From Bondarzewia mesenterica (lineage: Eukaryota > Basidiomycota > Agaricomycetes > Russulales > Bondarzewiaceae), in NCBI GenBank assembly GCA_004802705.1, contig SGPL01000135.1, positions 1 to 64,000 of the forward strand: 64,000 nt of DNA, in the 5' to 3' direction. The position numbers and the translations under genes were made by a program. The notes beneath the pieces were generated by a model. It did not search any database. It was given only the letters and a program-made list of their open reading frames with translations, and had not been told where the DNA came from. Positions 1-11,500 of this stretch are shown piece after piece (position 1 is the stretch's first letter; every line of letters begins with the position of its first letter).

Positions 1-1309
1 CACCAGCACCCGTACCCGCGGAGTGCTGGGGGATGGCGGTCGGGCGGTTCTCGCTCAGACCATCGCGGTCGTCGATTTCGCGGAGCCCCGTGCGCAGCTT
101 GTCAGCGATGGGCACGCATAAAAAGTCGTGCAGCTCGAGCGAGGACTCTTCGACGAAGCGGGAGGCGAGGGCCTTCATCGTCCGCGGCTGGAGGTAGACA
201 GGGTTCATAAATTCGGAGAGGAAAGAGACGATGTCCTCGCTGAGCGGGGAGCCGGGGAACGGGGGTTCGTCCTTGTCTGCATACGGCTTGAACGACGTCG
301 ACGTGGAGGCCTGCGCGGTTTGATTTCCCATGAAGGGGGGGAGCTATGAGCGAAGCCAGTCACTAGTTAACGGGTCACCGATGCCGCTTACCAGTTGCTC
401 GCGCGAGCTCTTGATGTCGCGCGTCTGCGCCGGTTCGTATCCCTCCTCCCCGGGCTGGGCAGAGTGGAACCAGCCACTGATGCTCAACCTCTGCCTGCCA
501 TCTTCGCCCTCGCCGACGACGACCTCCTCGACAGAGTGGAAGCTGCGGCCGGGCTGGACCTCAAAAAAATATAAACTGGTTCCAACTCGGACCGATGCTC
601 TTGGTGGGGATGGGCAAGGGCTCGAGGGTACCGTCGGGGCCCGGCTTGACGGGGTAGAGCTCGAGGGCGCCACCCCAGTCTTTCTGCCAGAGCTGGTAGT
701 GCGGCAGGGGCATGTAGAGGATGTAGGAGACGCGACGGGTGCCGATCACGTCGTCGTGGTTGAGGAGGTGACAGCCCTTTTTGTACGAGTTGACGGACAT
801 GTCCTGCTTGATGCCGGAGAGGGGACCGCATCCTGTGACGGTACGGAGAAAAGAGCGAAAAAGGGGAGAGTAGAGGGCATCGCGGAGTTTTAGGATGTTT
901 GGGAGGAGGGCGATTTGTGCGGGAGTGAGGAACGAGAGGGACGCGAGGTCGCCGGTTTGATTGACCTGGGGAGGGAATAGGCGGGGGGAGAGGGGAAGAA
1001 AACGGGGAACACACGCACCTTGTAAATGTCGGTCTCTTTTTCGGTGAAATGCAGTTCGCTCAGGCACTCGTCCTTGACTTTTTGAAGGAGGTCGTCCTGG
1101 AAAAGCCTTTCGACGAGTGCGTGGCGAAACGGTTCACTGGCACGGTAGACGGTGTTGAGACGGTGTATGTTGGCGGGATCGAAGAGATCCGAATGGAAAC
1201 ACGAGGTAAAGTCGTCCGGGTCAGACAATGACGCGTTTGATATTTTGAGTCGTTTGATGAGCGACTGATCGGGCTCTGGAGAGGGGGAGCGAGGATGAGT
1301 CTTTGCCAT
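1..1309 (-). CDS. TPA1: Tpa1/OGFOD1-type prolyl hydroxylase, C-terminus cut by window edge
   Basis: Fe(II)/2-oxoglutarate dioxygenase of the Tpa1/OGFOD1 family, which hydroxylates a proline of ribosomal protein uS12 and affects translation termination. Exons: 1309-1019, 965-392, 310-<1 (introns of 53 and 81 bp, GT-AG). The start is the ATG followed by AKTHPRSP. The catalytic domain shows the HxD iron ligand pair in LLNHDDVIG (about residue 167), the distal histidine in RSFHSVEEV (about 240) and the 2OG-binding arginine in RLSISGWFH. Exon 3 enters the second, catalytically inactive Tpa1 domain (SEDIVSFLSEFMNPVYLQ) and runs off the window. Exon 2 is one base too long: the run of seven A at 563-569 (T on the coding strand) breaks the frame between NQFIFF and EVQPGR. 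With six bases the frame is continuous, so a homopolymer error is likely. The family call rests on the motifs and is firm. Confidence 0.88.
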
Positions 1310-1661
1310 GAGAGGAGGAGGAGGAGGAGCAGAGGGGGGGCGAGAGAGACTGCTCAGCATAAAAGGACAGGCAGGCAGACGGGAGCTAGACCGTGTGGTG
1401 GACCCATCAAATCACCTGGGATTCGGTGATGTGACCGACGAGCGTCCATCCCCAGCTTGCTTCGGCGTGTTCCCAGGCCATCTGGATTCTCTCCTCTCGC
1501 GTTCCAGACTCCTGTCCGGCACTTTCCGCTTTCTGCATAATTTTTTTCTGTTTTACGAGTCTCGCGTGGCGGCTCATAGTACAACACTAGAATAAGATAG
1601 TAAAAACAAGTATACCCAACACAGACTAGCTTATCGCCGCGCAGACCTCACAGAATATCTA
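1310..1661. other. Spacer between TPA1 start and membrane-protein stop
   Basis: This stretch holds the TPA1 5' region and the 3' end of the next minus-strand gene. GA-rich sequence lies just upstream of the TPA1 ATG. I see no further gene or clear TATA box. Confidence 0.5.
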
Positions 1662-2717
1662 CTAATCCTTGAACTTCTCATGCCCTAGCAGCCCTTCGTT
1701 CGGTCGAATCGGCAGTCCAATCCGTCCAGAACCGTGGTGCCGATGCGACCGCGAATGCGAGTGCCGATGCTGATGACGCGCCGGCGGCTGCGAACCGTTG
1801 TGGATCCACGCCTCTCTCGCGTTCAGCTCGCGTGCATCCCGCTCCGTCAGGTCCTTCAGCGGCACAGGTGCGTACACCACCGCCGTCTCGCCCTGCTCAG
1901 CGCCCATCGGTCCTGACGAGAACGACGACGACGGCGATGTCGGACTGGGGAGCAGGTAGATACGCTGCATGTTGTTGTCCGTGTAACCGCCGCCCGCCGT
2001 GAACATCGGCAGGCCGCTGTGATGCCGCGAGATGTGCGTGTAGTAATTGGACACAGCCATGAGGAGGTGTAGCTGCAACGTGAAAGAGACCACGGTCAGA
2101 CGACTCGCCTCGTGCAGCAGCGCCAAACTCACCCGAACAACGAGCACGATGGACATGACGACGAGAAACGCAACCACCACCCTCTCGAACCACTGCTCGC
2201 AGTTCTCCAGGTTGAGCCCACTCTCGGCCAGCCCACGCATCAGGTCGGCGTGTCTCGACAGCTCCTCGCAGATATCCGTGCGCACAGAATAGTAACGGAT
2301 CGAGGCGTAGGCCACAGAAAGCGTCGAGAGGACGCAGAAAGCGAACTCGGCGACTGAAAAATCACGATAGAATCGCACGTAGGACGGCATGCCCTAAACA
2401 AAGAGACCAGGACGGACGTGAGACTCGCCTTGCCAACCGCAGCTATCCTCGACAATAAAAATCAAAACACACACCTTGATGATCCCGACAAACCCCACCG
2501 CGCTCGCCACCACTCCAGTCACGAAATACGCCGCCAGCAAGCCTCCAAGCAGCCTGGCGCCACTGGAAGCCCACGAGTCGAACGACCCCTCCCACTCGCT
2601 CTCCGAATCCCACTTGAGAGAACGCCACAACGCGAAGAGCTCCACGGCAAAAGCAAAGTTGAAGACGGCGGCCAAGAGCGAGATGGCCGCAGAGGCGACC
2701 CTGTTCCAACGAAACAT
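1662..2717 (-). CDS. Multi-pass membrane protein of unknown function
   Basis: Two exons, 2717-2475 and 2393-1662, joined in phase 0 across an 81-bp GT-AG intron, give 324 residues. I do not recognise a named family. Hydrophobic segments lie near residues 8-30 (ISLLAAVFNFAFAVELFALW), 55-80 (LLGGLLAAYFVTGVVASAVG), 93-115 (EFAFCVLSTLSVAYASI) and 150-195 (VVVAFLVVMSIVLVVRVSLA and the hydrophobic stretch after it). This fits a four- or five-pass protein with a soluble C-terminal tail. The tail is polar, with a Ser/Pro-rich part and a histidine/arginine/serine-rich run (HQHRHSHSRSHRHH), and it ends GHEKFKD. A four-pass layout of this kind occurs in many agaricomycete proteins annotated only as hypothetical. 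The gene model is good; the function is unknown. Confidence 0.75.
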
Positions 2718-3398
2718 GGTGGCAGAGGGAGACGATGCGAGAGTCGGGAGGGAGAAATGGATGTAATCGGATAGAGAACTTTATAAAGCTTGATGGGAAT
2801 GCAATCCGACCCGGTTGAGTGAAACTGAAACCCAATGACGCCTCTCCTTGGCGTCCTCCTTCCGATCTCAGATCCACCCTTCATCCTCTCCGTGCTCTCT
2901 CTCCAGTCCCCATCTTCACTTCGGTCAAAAAACACAAATCTGTTACAACGTCTGCGTACAGCCTCCTTTTTTTCTGAGCACAGAGCTCGAGCAACCATCA
3001 CCCCGCCATCAGTCATACGATCATACGTAGTATCATGCCGAGTATGCCGGCCTCACTCGGAGTTGGACGGGTCCTTGCAACTCGCACATTGGTCCTCCTC
3101 GTCCGACCATTTATTTCGTGGAAAGGGTACATCCATGTGCCACGGCCCAACACATCCTCCATCCTCTCCTGCTGCATTTTTTTTTTTTTTTTTTCTGTCT
3201 TTCGAGCTCGTCTGGAACATTGCCTCGCTTTTCACTGCAGCTGATGGACCCACATCAAGACCGCAGGCGTTCGAACAGTCAGGATTCATTACGTGACAAA
3301 CGCGCCCGAACCTCATCACTAACGTTCTTAACTTACAAACATACAACGCGGCCTACATAAGTGCAGCTGACACACCATGATGTTCCAATTCAAGATCA
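2718..3398. other. Spacer with 17-nt poly-T tract
   Basis: Promoter region of the membrane-protein gene (minus strand) and 3' flank of RCF2. A T17 run lies at about 3178-3194. The ORFs here are short, overlap one another on both strands and show no recognisable protein. Confidence 0.5.
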
Positions 3399-4349
3399 TC
3401 ACTGGAACGCTCTGTTTCTCTCCTTTGTTCCCAGACTGTCTTGCCAGGAATGGTCAACATTGGTCTGAGGGGGAAAGACCCATTCAATTCCGGCGTCTCT
3501 GAGTCCGAGTACAACAAGTGCACTAACCGGATGCACAGCGTCTTCCTCATCGCGGCGATATTGCCTGTTGCGCGTTATTGCCGCGGCAGCAATCACGATG
3601 CCGATGGTGAAACCCTGGGACCACATACGAGCTTGCACGACCTGCACGGAGCAACGTCCGGTGAGTCTCTCTCTCCAAAAAAAAAAGTCTTTCGACCATT
3701 TTCACACCTTCTGCGACGTGCTCTGTAACCTGGTAGAGAACAGCCACGCCGCTCAGTACTGAACATGACAAAAATTGGTAAATGCACTCACGGATCTCTC
3801 ATTATCTTCGTGAACGCGCCCGCAACGCCCAGCGCCCATGCACTCGCAATAACGCTGTACTGGTGCCTGGCCGTAAAATCAACCACTTTCTGGCCCGCAG
3901 TCATCTTGCTCCAATCCTTCTCCACCTTCTGCACTCGATCGACCGACCTACAATTCCCCCCCACCAAAAAAAAAAGACGCCATCGCAATCAACACGCAGG
4001 GAAGGAGAGAGAGACAAAACGCATCCTCACCATTGTTCCCTCTGGACTCCCGCGATGCGCGCTCGGCACCGAGGACAAACGCGGGCGCGACGACGGTGAC
4101 GCGCCGAGCGCCTTGATGTTCTTCGGCAACGAACGGAAATACGGCGACCGCTGGTTCGCCAAGTACGCCCCGGGCAGCGCCAGCGCCAGCGCCGCCAACC
4201 CGCCCTTGGCCCCGCCGATCGCCACCGCGCGCTGGTGGTCCTGCAACTGTCTCGCGTCCGGAACCTGTCCAATTCAATGCCTCATCAACCCCGCCCGACA
4301 CATCCCCTCCTCCAAAGATGAACGTGTAAACGTCCACGCTTACCGTCAT
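3399..4349 (-). CDS. RCF2: Rcf2-like respiratory supercomplex factor (HIG1 domain), frame broken in exon 2
   Basis: Rcf2 homologue, an inner mitochondrial membrane protein that binds cytochrome c oxidase and III-IV supercomplexes. Exons: 4349-4344 (only ATGACG), 4264 to about 4031, 3947-3792, 3729-3708 (22 bp), 3641-3528, 3464-3399. The N-terminal half carries GGAKGGLAALALALPGAYLA and SLPKNIKALG. The HIG1 part follows: TARHQYSVIASAWALGVAGA, then LQSTSQKVVQARMWSQGFT and the second membrane segment TIGIVIAAAAITR. The tail contains TNVDHSWQD. In exon 2 the frame switches at about 4100-4103: KALG continues as VTVVAPAFVLGAER only if one base is added. After that repair, the best donor (gtgagg, at 4030) does not join exon 3 in phase. 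A second small error, or a non-standard donor about 17 bases earlier, is needed. Family certain; exon 2 details uncertain. Confidence 0.8.
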
Positions 4350-4940
4350 CTCTGCTTGTCTGCTCTTTGTCTGGATCCTTGGTCCTGAGTGTCTGATGGC
4401 CCTGTCCTACTTAACGGCTACGTCCTTCGAGGTGGGTGAGGGGTTAGTGTGACTTGAACTCAGGCGGCGAAATCGAAACCCCTGTCGTGTACATAGGGAA
4501 GTGGGAACATGATGTCATCCCATCATCATCCAACCACCAAGGCCGCAATCTGTTTTCGTCTTTCGGCCAAACGCTCTCAAAAACTCAAATCTTTTAGATC
4601 GCAGGCTTTGTCCAGCCGCGACGTGCAACAGGTCGCGTGCGCAACCCAGGATCCAAACTTGGCTGCCGACCCAACCTCCCGTCCGCCGTTAACACAAGCT
4701 CACGTCTTGAGTTCAAATCTCCAACCATCTCCTTTGCACGAGTAGCACACCCACTACACCCGGAATTAATTGCTATGGTGTATCTGGAGTGTATTTTTCA
4801 TTAGCGACCTCTGTCCGTCGTGTCGACCGGCTCAGATTTAATGACGTCACCGCCTGCACACGTATGCTATGTATATGACGTAAGGAAACGATGCAAAGCA
4901 ATTTTATTCTTAATCTGAAATAAATAAATTCAGATTGCAA
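4350..4940. other. Spacer between RCF2 and tRNA-Leu
   Basis: RCF2 5' flank and tRNA 5' flank. No supported gene. The immediate 5' flank of the tRNA is AT-rich. Confidence 0.5.
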
Positions 4941-5020
4941 GGCGAGATGGCCGAGCGGTCTAAGGCGCCAGACTAAGGATCTGGTCCGAAAGGGCGTGGG
5001 TTCGAATCCCACTCTCGTCA
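4941..5020 (+). tRNA. tRNA-Leu, anticodon AAG
   Basis: An 80-nt cloverleaf with no intron. The acceptor arms GGCGAGA and TCTCGTC pair, with one G-U, and are followed by discriminator A. The anticodon stem CCAGA/TCTGG encloses CTAAGGA, so the anticodon at 4975-4977 is AAG, reading CUU leucine codons. A long variable arm (typical of class II leucine tRNA) and the T loop GGGTTCGAATCCC are present. A short T run lies about 25 bases downstream and could stop RNA polymerase III. Confidence 0.95.
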
Positions 5021-5720
5021 TTTCCATCCCCAAAGGGATGACCCTTTTACCGGTCAGATGTGGTATTGTAGAGCCAAGGATATTTTCTTGTTTGACGAAT
5101 AACTGCATGGGAAAGCATATGCGCATGGTCTTTGATTTGAACAATTGTGGATAGAAGGTAGCTGATGTACGTGACAAAGAGTGTTGGCGAAGGAACTCCT
5201 ACAGACAAGCCCATGGGCTACTGGTAGGTCACTGCATTTTCTTCACCGTGGATTTGCATATCCCTCCAGCAAACTGGACCTCGACACATTGGATTCGGCA
5301 ATTGTTCAAAGCGAGGGAAAAACAAAAGATAATGACCCAACACCCTTTCAAGATCCCCAGTCCGGCGCCTTGGCCCACCGCTCGGCCATCTCGCCTGCGA
5401 AATAAAGGCGGAATACGACCCCCATGGGGGAGAAGGAGCGCCAGCAAGGACAAGGTCTACTACATAGCAACGCACCAGAAATGACGAGGATAAGAGGTGA
5501 AACTCACCGAGTTCACGACCTTAAAACTGGCTTTACGACGGAGCAACCTGATTTAGAACGATGCAACGATGGTGCGTAGCAAGGGAGCGGGTACACACAC
5601 GGCTGGGTGCTAAGATGTTCATTCCAGCTAAGATGTCCTACAAATATGTATGCAGGGAGAGTCAATCGTGAAAAAAAAAAGAAAAACACACGAAACGAAG
5701 GAAACATATCATAGGCACTC
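5021..5720. other. Spacer between tRNA and coiled-coil gene
   Basis: Short ORFs on both strands with no recognisable protein. The right end is the 3' flank of the following minus-strand gene. No repeat or RNA gene seen. Confidence 0.5.
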
Positions 5721-8077
5721 TCAGTGCCGACTGGCCGACCTCCTGCGATCGGCCTCCTCCAGCACGCTCTTGGGCCCGCGCTTCGCCATGGCCCACAAGA
5801 ACACCATGACGATGATCCCAAACTGAAGCCACAGCCACAGCTGGAGCATCAGCGCGGCGAGCCCCTGCTTCCTCTCGCCCTCCGGCGACGAGGGAGCAGC
5901 AGCGACCCCACTCCGTATCGGATTCTCAACAGCGGAGACGGCCCCAACGAACCTGTCAACCACGGCGTCCACAGCGTCGAGCACCTTCGTAACCGCATGA
6001 GGCGTCGAAACGTCCGCGCCTGCCAACGGCTTGTCTTCCAGCGCCTCAACAGTCTCGCGAAACCGACGGTCAACCCAGCGGTGCGTGCGCGAGCGCACGG
6101 TCTGCGATAGGAGGTAATTTCTGCTGTTCGCGCCAGGTCTGCTCGGCGTCTTGTCGGCATCATCGTCGGGCAGCGATGGCTCGGGCGTCGACTGTGGGAA
6201 TGAAACTGGCCCGTGCGACGAGGCGGTCCTGTCGACGAAAAGCGTCTCGTCGGGCAGGCTCCGATACCGCTCCATGGGCGACGGCGACGGCGTCGGCTCG
6301 GGTGTAGAATGGCTGAGATCGTACAAGCTGCTCGAGCGCAGGTGGTGATTGACCGCTCTCGCGGCGCCGTCCTCACCGTATTCGCTGCCGAGCTCGCTGC
6401 CCAGAGTGTGTCGGCGAGGACCAGAGGGGAAACCCGAAGCGGGCAAGTCGAGCGTGGAGAGTGCCGGAGAAGAAGCGTTGCTATTCGTCGCAGACCACGA
6501 TGCCAATGACTCGTTGGCCAGCAGGGGCGATAAAATTGAACGTGCGGCGGTGGACTTGGTGGGCGCGTCCTGCTTGCCTGAGGGACCCTCGAACAGCCCG
6601 ACGACACTCTTGCGGAACTTGTGCGTTGGGGTGTTCTTGAGAACGACGCCGCTGCGGACTGTGCTGTGTGAAAAGTCACCGGAGGTTTCGTCAAGCCCAC
6701 CGTCGAACAAGAGCTTGGTCATGTCACCGTCGATCGTCCGCCGCAGACTCCTGAATCGAATCGTGGTATCGGATCGAGCTGGCGACGGCTGATGAGATTC
6801 TCCATCTTCCACAACCTGCAGCTGGACGTCCTTCTCGTCGCCCAGGTAAGCATAAAGTTTCCCAATCGTATCCGCCTCAGCTTGAAACTGTCGCATCTTG
6901 GCCGCAGTTTCCGATTGTTGCGTCGTAATCCGCTCATTGGCGCGTTCCAGCTCGCGGACCTTATCCAGCAATTGTGAGATGAGGACATACTCAGCCGGTG
7001 CTGTGGAGACTGATGCTGGTTGGGACGACGACGGGGTGGAAGCGGTGGAGGAACTGGCCGAGCGTTCGATACCAAGTAGCGAGACAACCGAGGGGGCGGG
7101 TGGAAGCGGTTCATCGTGAGCGGCGAGAGAAGGCTGAATCTTGGGGACATGCAAGCCGCCTGCCGGCGCAAAGTCCCGTACGGGCTCCTCGGCCTCTGTC
7201 TCGGACTTGGCTCGAAGAGCCCTCATCCTCTCTTCCCTCTCCTGTCGTTTCCTCGATGCCTCCTCGCTCCCCCTCTCAAATCTCGCGCCCAACATTGCCT
7301 GCTCCTCCAGTTCTGCGCTGTGAACGCGCGCGGCCTCCAACTCGTCCCTGAGCACCTGGATCTCCTTCTCCAGTTTGCTCAGCTGTCGCTTACCTGCCTG
7401 GTCCACACGTGAAGATTCCGCCTCCAAGTTCTCGAGTTTGGAGAGAAGTTCGGCGTTCTGGTCCGACAGGAGAGCGATATCGGAGGGTGAGACGGAGATG
7501 CGGCGGACGTGGCGGCGAGGTGGGACCGCATTGCGAGGAAGGCTACTGGTGTAGTAATGGGGCGTTGGTGCACGCGAAGACAACGGGGTCGATTCAGGGG
7601 TCGCCGCCATGTCGGATGGAAGACGAGCGAGTAACGCCTCATGCTTAGTCTTGAGGACGATGTTGCCATTATACAAGCTTTTGCAAAGCTCAGATGTGAC
7701 GCCCAACTCTGCCAGACTGTCAGACCAGACAATAACCACGGAGGCAGGATGTAGGTACCTCGCTCACGCTGCCTGATCAACCCGTCCGCCTTGACGAGGA
7801 GATCAGAGAGTTCACCCCTGGATCTCTCATTCATCCACTCCTCAGTTGAGGGAGAGTTGACATCGTCAAAACTGGCATCGGATGCCAAAGAGCGAACCAT
7901 CTGCGTTGTGACAGGGATTGGGGAACCAAGGAGGGTGTCGGGAGACTGAGAGGGGTCATCCGTGGCAATAGGGGGGAAATTGACCGTATACGGCGGCGGC
8001 GGGATCATTCTATACTGTGCCAACGAAGTGCGGCGGGCTTTGGCAGGGGGACGCGGGCGGGGGGGAAGCGCAGACAT
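5721..8077 (-). CDS. Coiled-coil protein with a C-terminal membrane anchor, function unknown
   Basis: Two exons, 8077-7759 and 7708-5721, with a 50-bp intron (gtacct...cag), give 768 residues. I do not recognise the family. From N to C: a proline-rich start (MSALPPRPRPP); a conserved-looking helix around the intron (ELGVTSELCKSLYNGNIVLK); a heptad-rich coiled coil at about 160-260 (LSDQNAELLSKLENLEAES then KRQLSKLEKEIQVLRDELEA); a second coiled coil at about 360-400 (LISQLLDKVRELERANERI); a long Ser/Pro/Thr-rich disordered part; and a single hydrophobic helix close to the end (LMLQLWLWLQFGIIVMVFLW) followed by a basic tail (RRRSASRH). This is the layout of a tail-anchored protein of the ER or nuclear envelope, or of an organelle tether. 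The localisation is inference only. Confidence 0.75.
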
Positions 8078-8506
8078 TGCTGGACATCATGATGGGTCGT
8101 TAAAAGTCGTGCACAGTGGTCGTATCAAGGAAGGTGTTTTCCGATGTAGTATGGATGGGCTTACGGTGATTAGAATGGACGGGAATTTATGAGCGTATTC
8201 TATACCAACCCACAGTGTCAGTCCGAAACCATTATTCATGGACGGCTCACGCAACGATGTGTCCGCCTACGAACCTGCAAGTTGTATGCAAACTGCCAGT
8301 CCTTGCCGTAACTTGACTCAAGCTTCCCCACGTGATAATACTCACTCCCAAAATGTTCGTAAAAATCGTTGAAAAACAAAAATCTGCCTATTGTCACGTT
8401 CTAACGAAAGCGAAAAAAAAGTACCATGATACATGTACATGTAAATCGAACTAACAACAGGAAACGAACCATCCAGAACGAACATTGTGTGAGCTTTCCT
8501 ATCTAC
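8078..8506. other. Spacer, promoter side of the coiled-coil gene
   Basis: AT-rich in the middle (8330-8470). It holds the 5' region of the coiled-coil gene and the 3' flank of the nucleoporin gene. No gene seen. Confidence 0.5.
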
Positions 8507-11500
8507 TCAAGAGGGTTTCGCATTGGATCCGAAGACGGACGAGCCCGTCGTGGGTTTTCCAAACCCGAATATACCGGGCTGGACGCCACTCGACGTTCCA
8601 AAAGGTGACGGCGCAGGGGTTGGATTTGAAGGACCGTCGGCCTGGGTATGCATGGCGTTCTGAGTAGCACTGCCGAAGCCGAAAGGCAACGGGTTGCTGG
8701 TCTGTGGCGTTGCCGAACTCTGGCTCAATCCACCGAATGAGAATGGAGATTTTCCGCGTTCTGATGCAGGAGCGACACTCGACTGAGGCTGAGGCGGAGC
8801 GGCGAACGAGAACAATGGCTTAGTCGCGCTGGCAGAGGAAGGGGGTGCAGGGGCAGCGAACCCAAATGCAGAAACAGGCTTTGAAGCTTCCGCGGGGTTG
8901 CTCATGCTACCGGTTGTAGACGACGTGTTATTACTGGGCATGAACGGATTCTTGACAGGTTCTGGCTGCTTCCCAGTAGCGTTCGACGATCCCCCAAAGC
9001 TGAACGAAATTGGCGGTTTCGCTGGCTCAGTGGGTTTTGAGCCTCCAGCACTACCGAACACGGCAAATGAAGTGGTCCCATTGTTCGGAGCCAAGAATGG
9101 ATTAGATGCACCCTGACCGCTGCTGCCAAACACCGACTTGGAGCCTGTATCCTTCGGTTCTGACGTGACAGTGCTCGCACCGGAAGCAGAAGTTGGGGCT
9201 TTGGGTAAACCGAAGCTAAACTTCGGCTTCGTCATTGCTCCGTCCATGGCAGAAGCCGTCCCGCTAGCAGCTGCCGCGGGAGCAGTCATTGATGGGAAGG
9301 CTGACACAGGCTTAGCAGGTTCGAAAGGCTTCGGTGTAGATCCATCTGTAGCTATTGCTGCCACAGGCGTCGCAGCGGGGGATGGATTTTGGGACGAAAA
9401 GGCATTGAATCCTGTTGGCTTGCCGAATGTAAACGTGCCAGCCGCTGGCTTTGGTGGTTCAGCATTTTGCTGAATGGGCGTGGGTCCCAACGGCTTATTT
9501 GACGAAGGAGCAAAGGAGAAAGGTAGGGATGATGTAGCTGTGCTTCCAGAAGTGTTACTAGAAGGAGGCGCGAAGGCAAACGGAGACCGAGGTTGTGCAG
9601 TAGATGGAGGAGCCAAAGGACTTGATACCGCGGGAGCAGACGGTGTCGTTGCAGGCGCAAAGGGCGACGAAGTTCCTGTTCCTTTACTACCAAAGAAATT
9701 TGGCATGCCTGAACTGGAAGACGGGGCTGGGGGAATTGTGGATGAAGCAGACGGGGCATTGGAGGTGGGTGGTGGTGTAGCGAACGAGAAGGGGGTCTTG
9801 GCCACGGTCGTGCTGGGAGCTGCACCAGGAAGATCGAATCCGCTCTTTTTCTGAGAAGTCACATTTGGCACCACAGACTCCTTAGCTATAGGGAATAATG
9901 GAAGTGATGGTGTTGATGATTTTCCCTTGTCTTCACCCGATGGAGCACCGGATGTTGGCGCCGTACCCTGCGCAAGCTTGCCTGCTGTGCTGGTAGATGA
10001 TGGTTCCGTGGCAACAGCAGGCTTAGCCATGGGTTGTATCACAGACAACGAAGGCGCAACGGTCTTCACCGCTTCCTCCTTTTTCGCCTGTTCTTCCATC
10101 TTGCGTCTGATACGAGACATAGCCTCCGCCTCCAATTCCTGCCTTTCCCATTTTGTGTAAGATTTCGACGTACGCACTTTGGTGCCGAACTCGACGGGCT
10201 TCGAGGCTGTAGTGATATGTATAGGAGTGACACGGCGGCCAAGCTGGGCAGTTTGCGGTTGGGAAAGGGCAAGAATATTCGGCGCAATGGAATGGCGGAG
10301 GGGTGACCTGTGCACGGGGCTTCCTCCTGTCGGTGTGAAACCCCACAAAAGTTCTTTGCCAGCCTTGATCGGGGAATCCTGAGAACAGGTATAAGGTTCA
10401 ATATATTCGGCATGGAGCAGACATAACTCACTTCGTGTGGTGTCTCTGGTTCCGCTGAGACTTTTGGGGAATCCTGCCAGGCCAATTCCCGACGCTCTTT
10501 GGCTTCCTGGTATTCATCCTCTGTATACCACTTCTCAACGATAGCCATGACGTGAGCAGAGCGATCAGGATGCTCGGAGTCTACGGGCTGCATCATTGTT
10601 TAGTAAGCACAGAAGTCATGAATTTCAAGCAAAGATGCATACCATAGGGAACTTGGGACGATCTGTCTTGACCAAGACCTTTCGCAATCTCTTGCCATCT
10701 AGCCCAACCTTGAACTGTGCTCCATGTGCTTCCCACTCCTCGCCGATACGACGACCTTTGCAAAATGGATCCTTCGAGATTCTCGAGTCGTTTATGGCAA
10801 TGTCGCCTTCTGATGCAGTTGAATCATTTTGCCGGCGACGAGCAGCTTTTCCAACAGTACGATGAAGGTCAATATCACTCTCGCTGTCCAACGGATCGAC
10901 ATCGCGTCCACGTTTTTGCCCACGATATGAAATACCTGACTTGCGTTGCCGTCGTTTGCGATGGCGGTGAGGCCTTTCGTCATTATGCTCATCGAACACT
11001 GACTCATCGTCACCGCCAAACGTAGATCCCGCATCCTCTCTGTCACGTTTCGTCCCTCGTCCGATCATTCTGACCTTGGGAGCCTCATCAACATCCATCT
11101 CTGCATCTTCGACCTTATCAGTGGCATCTTCTTGATGGTGGGTAGAAACCTTCCGACGGCGCTTATCACGGCGCGAGCCTTCGGCCAACTCTATATTCTC
11201 GTCTTGTTCGTCGTCAGCACTGCGTTTAGCCCTACGGGCCACCCGTTCTGGGATACCTTGCTCATCACCCGCAAATGTGCTGCGATCATGAGGTTCTGTG
11301 TTCCTGACAGGAAACCTGAACACGATGTCAGTCTTCCTATTATAAGAGGTGAACGTGAACTTACTCAGCACTCCCTTTGTGAATTACCTCGTCGCCCACA
11401 ACCGGCTCCCAAGGATCCAGACGATCAACATCTGCCACAGCCCTCCTTCCCTTGCCAGATGGCACGTTACTCACATCGCTCCCAGATGGAATCACAAAGA

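Noticed and set aside
9138..9854. Long plus-strand frames opposite the FG repeats
   Set aside because: They are antisense shadows of the GC-rich repetitive nucleoporin exon; Val/Gly/Ala-rich translation with no domain.
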